DNA of 54,302 nucleotides from CAMFTQ01 sp051881615 (GTDB lineage: Bacteria > Bacillota > Clostridia > Oscillospirales > Acutalibacteraceae). Below are positions 22,581-30,206 of the stretch, piece after piece. The stretch lies in assembly GCA_051881615.1 (NCBI GenBank), contig JBJEQF010000015.1:1-54302 (forward strand). Reading direction: 5' to 3'. The stretch's first letter is position 1, and every line of letters starts with the position of its first letter. The position numbers and the translations under genes are program-made. The notes beneath the pieces were generated by a model. That model was given only the letters and a program-made list of their open reading frames with translations. It did no database searches and was not told where the DNA came from.

Positions 22581-24731
22581 GTGAGCTATATCGCACACAA
22601 ACGCATTGATTACGATAATAAGGAACAGCCCTTGATTGAGCATCTGAAAAATGTTTCTGATTTATCGGCAGAATTAGCAAAACCGCTTAATCAGTCAGAA
22701 TATGCAAAATTCATAGGTATGATGCACGACATCGGCAAATACAGCGACGCCTTTCAGAAAAGAATTAACGGCAACAAAATTAGAGTTGACCATTCTACCT
22801 GCGGTATGCAGGAAAGCATAAAAAGAAAAATGATGATGGCGGCTTTTTGCATCGCAGGGCATCACGGCGGAATACCGGACTTCGGCACAAGAACTGACAC
22901 AGCAGACGATCCTACAATATATGGCAGGCTTAGAAAACCGACAGAAGATTTTTCGGATTGGGTTACAGAGGTTGACCAAAACGAATTAAAGCAAATAAAA
23001 GAACCGCTTATTAAAGATATGGTTTCTCGTTCCTTTCTCACTCGCTTTTTGTTTTCGTGCCTTGTTGATGCCGATTACATCGATACAGAAAATTTTATGT
23101 CAAACGGAACTGTTTCAAGGACAGTCGGTGATACTCCCGAAAAGCTGCTCGGTATGCTTTGCTGCTTCATTGAGAAGTGGAAAAATCCAAGCGCAAGGCT
23201 TAATATTCTGAGGTCGCAGATTTTAAACGAATGTATTGATACAGGCAAAAACAGTAACGAAAGGTTTTTTACGCTGACAGTTCCGACAGGCGGAGGAAAG
23301 ACGGTTTCATCAATGGCGTTTGCACTCAGTTATGCGGTAAAGCACAACAAAAAGAGAATAATTTACGTCATACCCTACACAAGCATTATTGAGCAGAATG
23401 CAGATGTTTTCAGAAAGATATTCGGCTTTAAAAATGTGCTTGAAAATCATTCAAACTTTGATTTCAAAAATTATGACGATGAAACTAAAGCTCAGATGAT
23501 GCTTGCCGCCGAAAACTGGGATTCTCCTGTTATTGTGACGACAGCCGTTGCATTTTTTGAATCTATCTTTTCAAACAAGCCGTCAAAATGCAGAAAAATA
23601 CATAACATAGCAGACAGCGTAGTGATTTTTGACGAGGCGCAAATTCTGCCACTTGACTTCCTTTTGCCCTGTGCAACAGCTATCAGACAGCTGGCTGAAA
23701 ATTATAACTGTGCCGTCGTGCTGTGTACGGCAACACAGCCGAATTTTGACTCAATAATAAATATGACGAAAAAAGACGGCGTTAAAACAGCCTTAACTGA
23801 AATCTGCAAATCAAACCAAAGCATAACAGATGATTTCAGACGTGCCGAATTTTGCTATGACGGCAGGCTCGAAGATGATGAGCTTGCGTTAAGACTGAGG
23901 CAATGCAGTCAGGTGCTTTGCATTGTAAACAAGAAAGCACACGCACAAAGGATTTATTCGATGCTCGGTGACTCGGACGAGAATTTTCATCTGTCAACAT
24001 ATATGTACCCCTCTCACCGCAAAAAGGCTCTTGAAGCAATCAAAAAAAGACTAAAGGAAAACAAGCCATGTCGTGTAATTTCGACAAGCCTTATAGAGGC
24101 AGGAGTAGATATAGATTTCCCCACAGTTTACAGGGCAATTTCGGGGATTGATTCTATTTTGCAGGCAGGCGGCAGATGCAACAGAGAAAACAAAAGAAAA
24201 ATCTGCGAAAGCGTTGTTCATATTTTTAATACAGACGAGGTTTTGTCATATCAGCAGACAAACGCAGATGTTGCAAAGGACGTTATAAAAAAGTACGGTG
24301 ACAGGATTTATCTGCCCGAGGCCGTAAAAATGTATTTTGACAATCTGTACTATTATCGTGACATAGACCGTACGCACAGGGTGTTTGATAAAAAGGAAAT
24401 AATGAGGAGTATTTCTGCTTTTGAATTTGAAACGACAGCACAAAAATTCAAAATGATTGAAAACAACACTATACCTCTGTATATCTGCACAGATGAAAAC
24501 GTAAAAGAAATAGACGATTTAAGACATAGCAATTATTCAAAGGAGCTTTTCAGAAAACTACAGCAGTACGCCGTTAATCTTTACGAGCAGGATTTCAACA
24601 GGCTTGATGAGATGTGCGCCATAGAGAAGATAGACAATCATTTTTATATTTTGTCGGATAATAAATATTACAGCGAAAAAACAGGAATAACCTTTCCTGA
24701 CGAGAACGCACTGAAATGTATTTTTGGATAA
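22581..24731 (+). CDS. cas3: Cas3 nuclease-helicase, type I-C
   Basis: A 716-aa enzyme recruited by Cascade to unwind and degrade target DNA. The N-terminal HD nuclease has MMHDIGKYS (H49, D50) and AGHHGG (H94, H95). The helicase has Walker A TVPTGGGKT (about 233-241), DEAQ (351-354) and motif VI QAGGRCNRENK. All catalytic motifs are intact. It begins at GTG 22581 with a weak AGGGTG upstream. It is the first gene of the seven-gene I-C operon and the next gene starts 27 bp later. Confidence 0.96.
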   Translation: MSYIAHKRIDYDNKEQPLIEHLKNVSDLSAELAKPLNQSEYAKFIGMMHDIGKYSDAFQKRINGNKIRVDHSTCGMQESIKRKMMMAAFCIAGHHGGIPDFGTRTDTADDPTIYGRLRKPTEDFSDWVTEVDQNELKQIKEPLIKDMVSRSFLTRFLFSCLVDADYIDTENFMSNGTVSRTVGDTPEKLLGMLCCFIEKWKNPSARLNILRSQILNECIDTGKNSNERFFTLTVPTGGGKTVSSMAFALSYAVKHNKKRIIYVIPYTSIIEQNADVFRKIFGFKNVLENHSNFDFKNYDDETKAQMMLAAENWDSPVIVTTAVAFFESIFSNKPSKCRKIHNIADSVVIFDEAQILPLDFLLPCATAIRQLAENYNCAVVLCTATQPNFDSIINMTKKDGVKTALTEICKSNQSITDDFRRAEFCYDGRLEDDELALRLRQCSQVLCIVNKKAHAQRIYSMLGDSDENFHLSTYMYPSHRKKALEAIKKRLKENKPCRVISTSLIEAGVDIDFPTVYRAISGIDSILQAGGRCNRENKRKICESVVHIFNTDEVLSYQQTNADVAKDVIKKYGDRIYLPEAVKMYFDNLYYYRDIDRTHRVFDKKEIMRSISAFEFETTAQKFKMIENNTIPLYICTDENVKEIDDLRHSNYSKELFRKLQQYAVNLYEQDFNRLDEMCAIEKIDNHFYILSDNKYYSEKTGITFPDENALKCIFG

Positions 24732-24758
24732 AAGAAACAAAAGAAAGGAAGTGATACT

Positions 24759-25406
24759 ATGGGCATTAAGGTTGAAGTATGGGGCGACTATGCCTGTTTC
24801 GCAAGGCCGGAACTTAAATCTGAAAAATACAGCTATGACGTAATGACTCCGTCAGCGGCAAGGGGAATTCTTGAAGCAGTGTTCTGGCACCCCGGCTTAA
24901 GGTGGGTGATTGATGAAATCTATGTTTTAAGTCCGATTGAGTTTACAAACATTCGGCGAAACGAAGTGAAGTCAAGACTGCTTTCTTCAAAAGCAAAAAG
25001 CGCGATGTCGGGGAGTGACGTAGACCTGTATATTGACGCAAAAGCGGATATTCAGCAAAGAGCCGCAACCGTACTGAAAAATGTTCATTACGTCATTAAA
25101 GCACACTTTGATATGACCGATAAAGCGAGTGAAACCGACAACCCGGCAAAATTTCAGGAGATGATGAAGCGGCGGTTAGAAAAAGGTCAGTATTATCATC
25201 AGCCGTATCTTGGTTGCCGTGAGTTCCCCGCAAGGTTCAGACTATGGGAGTTCGATACAGTGCCGACAGTAAATGTTACAACGGATCTAGGACTTATGCT
25301 TTATGATATGGACTATTCGGACAAAGAAAACATTAAACCTATGTTTTTCAGAGCAAAGCTTCAAAACGGTGTGCTTGATTTAAAGGATTGCGAGGTGTAT
25401 AAGTAA
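24759..25406 (+). CDS. cas5c: Cas5c, pre-crRNA endonuclease and Cascade subunit
   Basis: A 215-aa RAMP-fold protein. In type I-C systems, which lack Cas6, Cas5 cuts the repeat RNA and stays on the 5' handle. It begins IKVEVWGDYACFARPELKSEKYSYDVMTPSAARGILEA, a typical Cas5d/Cas5c start, with conserved KYSYDVMTPSAARG. FPARFRLWE and the Gly-rich strands follow. GAAAGGAAGTG precedes the ATG. Its TAA overlaps the cas8c ATG by one base. Confidence 0.95.
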   Translation: MGIKVEVWGDYACFARPELKSEKYSYDVMTPSAARGILEAVFWHPGLRWVIDEIYVLSPIEFTNIRRNEVKSRLLSSKAKSAMSGSDVDLYIDAKADIQQRAATVLKNVHYVIKAHFDMTDKASETDNPAKFQEMMKRRLEKGQYYHQPYLGCREFPARFRLWEFDTVPTVNVTTDLGLMLYDMDYSDKENIKPMFFRAKLQNGVLDLKDCEVYK

Positions 25407-27157
25407 TGGTTATACAATCGCTTGTAAATCTGTATGAGATACTTGCACAAAAAGATAAGGTGGACAGACCCGGCTGGGCAAAATCAAAAGCGTCATACGG
25501 CTTATCTATTGACGAAAACGGCAGATTAACAAATATCATTTCGCTTAAAACTACCGACAAAAGTGGAAAAAAGGAAATCGCTGCGCAAATCAGCCTGCCG
25601 ATGCCTGTCAAAAGGTCGGTTAATATTGCGGCAAATTTCCTTTATGATACAGCGTCATACCTTTTCGGAAGCGACAGAAAAGGCAAACCCGAGCGAAACA
25701 GACAATGCTTTGAAGCGTCAAAAGCACTTCATCAAAAACTGCTTGAAAATGACAATTCAGCCGCCGCAAAAGCGATATTAAAGTACTACGAAAATGCTGA
25801 TATTGATAATATTGAAAATTATCTTTCTGAAATTGGCTGCAACGAAAACGTCATAACCGATATTTTCAAAAACGGTGCAAACCTTGTTTTTATGCCGTTT
25901 AAAAGACTTGCAACCGATTACAGCGACATATGCGACTGCTGGAACAGCTATTACAGCATAAGCGAGGCTGAAAAAGGCATCTGCCTTGTAACAGGAAGAG
26001 AACTGCCTATTGCTAAGCTTCACCCTGTGATTAAAGGTGTAAGAGGCGGACAATCAATGGGAACATCGCTTGTTTCTTTTAATGCGCCTGCATTTGAATC
26101 CTTTGGAAAGTCGCAGGGACAAAATTCACCTGTCAGCGAATATGCTTCATTTGCCTATACAACTGCCCTTAATTACCTACTCTCTGAAAGCGGCTATGTA
26201 AATTGCTTTGGCGATACAACTGTAGTATGCTGGACAGAGAATGATAACGAGGGTTGTCAGGAATTGTTTTCCGATATTTTAGGTGATAACGATGAATTAA
26301 AGCAAAAGGACTTATGGAATGCTGTCAGAAAAATTTCAGCGGGGCAGAGCATAGAATGGAACTCAATACCGATTGACCCCGAGGTTAGATTCTTTATTCT
26401 CGGACTGTCGCCAAATGCCGCAAGACTTTCAGTCAGATTTTTTCTTGTAAATTCATTCGGCAACTTTATGAAAAATATCGTGCAGCACGAAGAGGATATG
26501 CGTATAGTTATTCCCGAATTTCTGAGCAGTTCGCATTTCCCTGTCTGGAAGGTTTTAAGAGAAACCGTAAATCAGAATTCAAAAAACAAAAGTGCAAAGC
26601 CGCAGCTTGCCGGAAGCTACATTTACTCGATTTTAACAGGCGTCAAATACCCTGCAACACTTTACAACAACATAATGATAAGGGTGAACGCCGAAAGAAA
26701 CGTCAAGGCAGAACGCTCCTCGATAAGAGCGTCTGTCATAAAAGCATATCTTGTGAGAAATTATCCCGAATATAAGGAGGTACTAACAGTGGCATTAAAC
26801 ACAGAAACAAAAAACGAAGCGTATAATCTCGGAAGATTATTTGCAATACTTGAGGAAATTCAGTCAACGGCTAATCCGGGCATCAACGCAACTATAAAGG
26901 ACAGGTATTTTTCATCTGCAAGCTCAACTCCTGCAGCGATCTTTCCTTTCCTTGTTGACCTTGCCCAGAAGCATATAAAAAAGATTAGAGTAAGCAATCC
27001 CGGCTTTTGCGTAGCAAAGCAAAAAGAAATCAGCGAAATATTGTCAAAATTTGAAGAATCTCTGCCTGCAAGAATGACTATGCAGGAAAAAGGAGCTTTT
27101 CAGATAGGCTATTATCATCAGACACAGTACAGATACACAAAAAAGGAGGACAAATAA
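25406..27157 (+). CDS. cas8c: Cas8c (Csd1), large subunit of type I-C Cascade
   Basis: A 583-aa Cascade large subunit, used in PAM recognition. It starts MVIQSLVNLYEILAQKDKVDRPGWAKSKASYGLSID and has SFNAPAFESFGKSQGQNSPVSEYASFAYTTALNYLL, the most conserved Csd1 block, and WTENDNEG later. The C-terminal region is helical with LGRLFAILEEIQ and IFPFLVDLAQKHIKKI; many I-C systems translate a small Cas11 from inside this 3' part, and an internal start around 26790 (AAGGAGGTACTAACAGTGGC) is suggestive here. Confidence 0.95.
   Translation: MVIQSLVNLYEILAQKDKVDRPGWAKSKASYGLSIDENGRLTNIISLKTTDKSGKKEIAAQISLPMPVKRSVNIAANFLYDTASYLFGSDRKGKPERNRQCFEASKALHQKLLENDNSAAAKAILKYYENADIDNIENYLSEIGCNENVITDIFKNGANLVFMPFKRLATDYSDICDCWNSYYSISEAEKGICLVTGRELPIAKLHPVIKGVRGGQSMGTSLVSFNAPAFESFGKSQGQNSPVSEYASFAYTTALNYLLSESGYVNCFGDTTVVCWTENDNEGCQELFSDILGDNDELKQKDLWNAVRKISAGQSIEWNSIPIDPEVRFFILGLSPNAARLSVRFFLVNSFGNFMKNIVQHEEDMRIVIPEFLSSSHFPVWKVLRETVNQNSKNKSAKPQLAGSYIYSILTGVKYPATLYNNIMIRVNAERNVKAERSSIRASVIKAYLVRNYPEYKEVLTVALNTETKNEAYNLGRLFAILEEIQSTANPGINATIKDRYFSSASSTPAAIFPFLVDLAQKHIKKIRVSNPGFCVAKQKEISEILSKFEESLPARMTMQEKGAFQIGYYHQTQYRYTKKEDK
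26789..27157 (+). CDS. cas11c: Possible internal Cas11c start within cas8c
   Basis: At 26776-26781 the sequence AGGAGG is followed 7 nt later by GTG (26789), in frame with cas8c. Translation would give VALNTETKNEAYNLGRLFAI... to the cas8c stop, about 122 aa, all helical. In other type I-C systems a Cas11 subunit of about this size arises from an internal start in the same 3' part of cas8c. The strong ribosome site in the middle of a gene is the visible evidence; expression is inferred. Confidence 0.6.
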   Translation: MALNTETKNEAYNLGRLFAILEEIQSTANPGINATIKDRYFSSASSTPAAIFPFLVDLAQKHIKKIRVSNPGFCVAKQKEISEILSKFEESLPARMTMQEKGAFQIGYYHQTQYRYTKKEDK

Positions 27158-27158
27158 T

Positions 27159-28046
27159 ATGTCAGAAGTAATTAAAAACAGGTACGAGTTCGCTATAATC
27201 TTTGATGTTGAAAACGGCAATCCAAACGGTGATCCCGACGCAGGCAATATGCCCAGAGTAGATCCCGAAACAGGCTACGGTATAGTTACCGATGTATGCC
27301 TGAAGCGCAAAATCAGAAATTATGTTGACGTGGTAAAGGAAAATGAGCCGGGTTACGGAATTTACATTAAAAGCGGAGTACCTCTCAACAGCAGTGACAA
27401 AAAAGCCTTTGAATATCTCGGTGTAAAGGAAGCAGACGGCAAAAAGCTAAAGAAGGACGACCCTGAAATTGACGGCAGAATAAGAGATTTTATGTGCAAG
27501 AATTTCTTTGATATAAGAACCTTCGGCGCAGTAATGACTACATTTGTAAAAGCGTCCTTAAACTGCGGTCAGGTCAGAGGTCCTGTTCAGCTTGGCTTTG
27601 CACGTTCGGTTGATCCTGTTTTTCCGCAGGAAATAACTATCACACGATGCGCTGTTACAACGGAAGCAGACGCAGAAAAGAACACAAACACAATGGGCAA
27701 CAAGTTTATTGTGCCTTACGGTCTGTATGTTGCAGAGGGGTATGTTTCGGCAAATCTGGCAAGAAAGGTAACGGGATTTTCCGAGGACGATTTAGAGCTT
27801 TTGTGGAATGCGATAATAAATATGTTTGAATATGACCATGCAGCGGCAAGAGGAAAAATGGCTGTTCGCAAGCTTGTAATATTCAAGCACGACAGCGAGC
27901 TTGGCAACGCTCCGTCATATAAGCTGTTTGACGCAATAAAAATCAGTCGCAAAGAGGGCGTAAAGGTTGCAAGAAGCTACAGCGACTATGAAATTAAAAT
28001 TGAAGAAGCCGAAATCCCCGACAGCGTAACCGTTACAGTAAAATGA
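27159..28046 (+). CDS. cas7c: Cas7c (Csd2), Cascade backbone
   Basis: A 295-aa RAMP protein; several copies line the crRNA. It begins with the family pattern NRYEFAIIFDVENGNPNGDPDAGNMPRVDPETG, then TDVCLKRKIRNYV and FFDIRTFGAVM, then GQVRGPVQLGFARSVDPV. AAAGGAGG precedes the ATG. Length and motifs are normal. The stop overlaps the cas4 ATG (ATGA). Confidence 0.97.
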   Translation: MSEVIKNRYEFAIIFDVENGNPNGDPDAGNMPRVDPETGYGIVTDVCLKRKIRNYVDVVKENEPGYGIYIKSGVPLNSSDKKAFEYLGVKEADGKKLKKDDPEIDGRIRDFMCKNFFDIRTFGAVMTTFVKASLNCGQVRGPVQLGFARSVDPVFPQEITITRCAVTTEADAEKNTNTMGNKFIVPYGLYVAEGYVSANLARKVTGFSEDDLELLWNAIINMFEYDHAAARGKMAVRKLVIFKHDSELGNAPSYKLFDAIKISRKEGVKVARSYSDYEIKIEEAEIPDSVTVTVK

Positions 28047-28720
28047 GCTACACAGACGATGAATTGCTGAGCATATCGGGAATACAGCATTTTGTGTTTT
28101 GCAGACGACAATGGGCGCTTATCCACATTGAACAGCAGTGGGAGGAAAACCTGCTTACGGTAAGCGGAAGCATAATGCACGAAAACGCTCACGACAATGC
28201 GTCCTCCGAAAAAAGAAACGACCTGATTATTTCCCGCGGTATGCCTGTAGTGTCACGTGAGCTTGGCATTACCGGAGTGTGTGATGTTGTAGAGTTTCAT
28301 AAGTCAGACGACGGTGCTTTGCTCAGCGGCTATGACGGACTGTATAAAATCATTCCCGTAGAATATAAGCACGGCGAGCCTAAGGAAAATGACGCCGATA
28401 TTCTTCAGGCGGCGGCACAGGCATATTGCTTAGAAGAAATGTTCTGCACAAAAATAGATGAAATAAACATTTTCTACGGAAAAATAAGGCGCAGGCTAAA
28501 GGTCGCTTTAGACAATGAAATACGTGAGCGTATTGTAAATGTAGTAAGCGAAATGCACAGCCTGTTTGACAGAAGATATACTCCAAGGGTTAAAAAGGGC
28601 AAGCAGTGCAACGCCTGCTCGCTTAAAGAAATCTGTCTGCCGAAATTATCAAAATCAGAAAATGTTCAGAGCTACATAAAAAAGAATTTAGAGGGGATAT
28701 TTGATGAAGAAGCTACTTAA
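28043..28720 (+). CDS. cas4: Cas4 nuclease, type I-C adaptation
   Basis: A 225-aa RecB-like nuclease that trims prespacers and helps select the PAM. It has ISGIQHFVFCRRQWALIHIEQQW at the N-terminus (first Cys of the iron-sulphur cluster), the nuclease motif PVEYKHGEP, DILQAAAQAYCLEEMF, and the C-terminal CNACSLKEIC with the other three Cys. All key residues are kept. It overlaps cas7c by 4 nt and cas1 by 17 nt. Confidence 0.96.
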   Translation: MSYTDDELLSISGIQHFVFCRRQWALIHIEQQWEENLLTVSGSIMHENAHDNASSEKRNDLIISRGMPVVSRELGITGVCDVVEFHKSDDGALLSGYDGLYKIIPVEYKHGEPKENDADILQAAAQAYCLEEMFCTKIDEINIFYGKIRRRLKVALDNEIRERIVNVVSEMHSLFDRRYTPRVKKGKQCNACSLKEICLPKLSKSENVQSYIKKNLEGIFDEEAT

Positions 28721-29735
28721 CACGCTGTATATAACCTCATACGAAAAATATCTTTCTCTTGACGGCGAAACAGTTGTAGTCAGCGAACAGGGTGCAGAAT
28801 GTGCACGAATACCTCTGCATAATATAGAGTCAATAGTCACTATGGGTTATGCAGGGGTAAGCCCTGCGTTGCTCTCAAAATGTGCAGAATATGGAATAGT
28901 AATATCGTTTCTCTCCCGAAGCGGAAGGTTTCTTGCTCATACTGTCGGACCGTATAACGGAAATGTCGTTTTAAGAAAAACGCAGTACAGATATTCGGAA
29001 AAAGAAGAAATATGCACAGCAATTTCCAAAAACATAATGACAGGCAAGCTGTTTAATTCAAGAGGAGTAATTGAACGTGCAATACGTGATTATTCGGCTT
29101 CACTTGATGTTAAAAAGCTGAAAAATGTATCCGACGATTTGAAAAAAGCAATAAGCAGTATTGAAAAATGCAAAAACACCGAGCACCTAAGAGGAGTAGA
29201 GGGCGAAGCGGCATCACGCTATTTCTCCGTATTTGATGATTTAATTCTGAAACAGAAAAAAGATTTTTCTTTTAATACAAGAGTAAGAAGACCGCCCACT
29301 GACCCTGTCAACGCAATGCTGTCGTTTTCATACACCTTGCTAAGCAGTATGACTGCCTCTGCGATTTACTGCGTGGGACTTGACCCGTATGTCGGCTTTA
29401 TGCACAAGGACAGACCCGGCAGAGCTTCGCTTGCATTTGATTTAATGGAAGAGCTGCGTTCTGTTTTTGCCGACAGATTTGTGCTTTCGGTTATCAACAA
29501 GAGGATAATTAACAAAGGAGACTTTTTTGAAAAAGAGAACGGTGCAGTATATTTTACGGATGACGGTAAAAAGAAGTTTTTGCAATCGTGGCAAATGAAA
29601 AAGCAAACCACAATAGTTCATCCCTTTCTGAAAGAAAAAGTCGAGTGGGGAATGGTGCCGTATGTTCAGGCACTTTTGCTTGCAAGATTTTTACGCGGAG
29701 ATATTGACGGATATCCGCCTTTTCTGTGGAAGTAG
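28704..29735 (+). CDS. cas1: Cas1 integrase
   Basis: A 343-aa integrase that, with Cas2, inserts spacers next to the leader. It begins MKKLLNTLYITSYEKYLSLDGETVVV, as in type I-C Cas1. The metal-binding residues lie in HLRGVEGEAASRYF (Glu), GFMHKDRPGRASLAFDLMEELR (His, then Asp/Glu). I use ATG 28704 with GAGGGG upstream; a TTG immediately before is less likely. Complete. Confidence 0.97.
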   Translation: MKKLLNTLYITSYEKYLSLDGETVVVSEQGAECARIPLHNIESIVTMGYAGVSPALLSKCAEYGIVISFLSRSGRFLAHTVGPYNGNVVLRKTQYRYSEKEEICTAISKNIMTGKLFNSRGVIERAIRDYSASLDVKKLKNVSDDLKKAISSIEKCKNTEHLRGVEGEAASRYFSVFDDLILKQKKDFSFNTRVRRPPTDPVNAMLSFSYTLLSSMTASAIYCVGLDPYVGFMHKDRPGRASLAFDLMEELRSVFADRFVLSVINKRIINKGDFFEKENGAVYFTDDGKKKFLQSWQMKKQTTIVHPFLKEKVEWGMVPYVQALLLARFLRGDIDGYPPFLWK

Positions 29736-29744
29736 GTGTAATAT

Positions 29745-30035
29745 GTGCTTGTACTGATAACTTATGACGTAAGAACCGATACGCCAAATGGCAAAAAGAG
29801 GCTTCGTAAGGTTGCAAAGGAATGCTGTAATTATGGTCAGAGGGTGCAGAATTCCGTTTTTGAATGTGTAATGGATGCGGCAAAAAGCCGTGAGGTAAAA
29901 GAAAAGCTCTTAAAAATCATTGATAAGGATGAGGACAGCATAAGGTTTTATTATCTGGGAAACAATTATAAAACAAAGGTAGAACACTTCGGTGTTAAGG
30001 AAAGCATAGATATGGAAGGAGTGCTGCTGTTTTAG
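29745..30035 (+). CDS. cas2: Cas2
   Basis: A 96-aa ferredoxin-fold protein that bridges the Cas1 dimers. It begins at GTG 29745 (VLVLITYDVRTDT, catalytic-type Asp in YDV) and continues RLRKVAKECCNYGQRVQNSVFEC, a typical type I-C Cas2. AGTAGGTG lies just upstream. The stop TAG is immediately followed by the leader inverted repeat. Confidence 0.96.
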   Translation: MLVLITYDVRTDTPNGKKRLRKVAKECCNYGQRVQNSVFECVMDAAKSREVKEKLLKIIDKDEDSIRFYYLGNNYKTKVEHFGVKESIDMEGVLLF

Positions 30036-30206
30036 TGCGAACATATAGCAAACATCATTTTGCAGGGACATTCGCACAAGAAAAAATATATATTTTGAAG
30101 TGTACCAAAGCATAAATATTGTTGATTTTGTAAATCGAAAAGATATTTTTGTGTTTGTTGCACAAAAGCGAAGATATACGGTATAAAATAGCTGTGTATT
30201 TTTGCT
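30035..30206 (+). promoter_or_regulatory. CRISPR leader
   Basis: 172 AT-rich nt between cas2 and the first repeat. It starts with an inverted repeat, GTGCGAA (30035-30041) and TTCGCAC (30071-30077), around TTTGCAGGGACA; I recall this arrangement from other type I-C leaders. A possible promoter is TTGCAC (30158-30163), 18 nt, TATAAA (30182-30187), which would start the transcript shortly before the first repeat. Confidence 0.8.
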
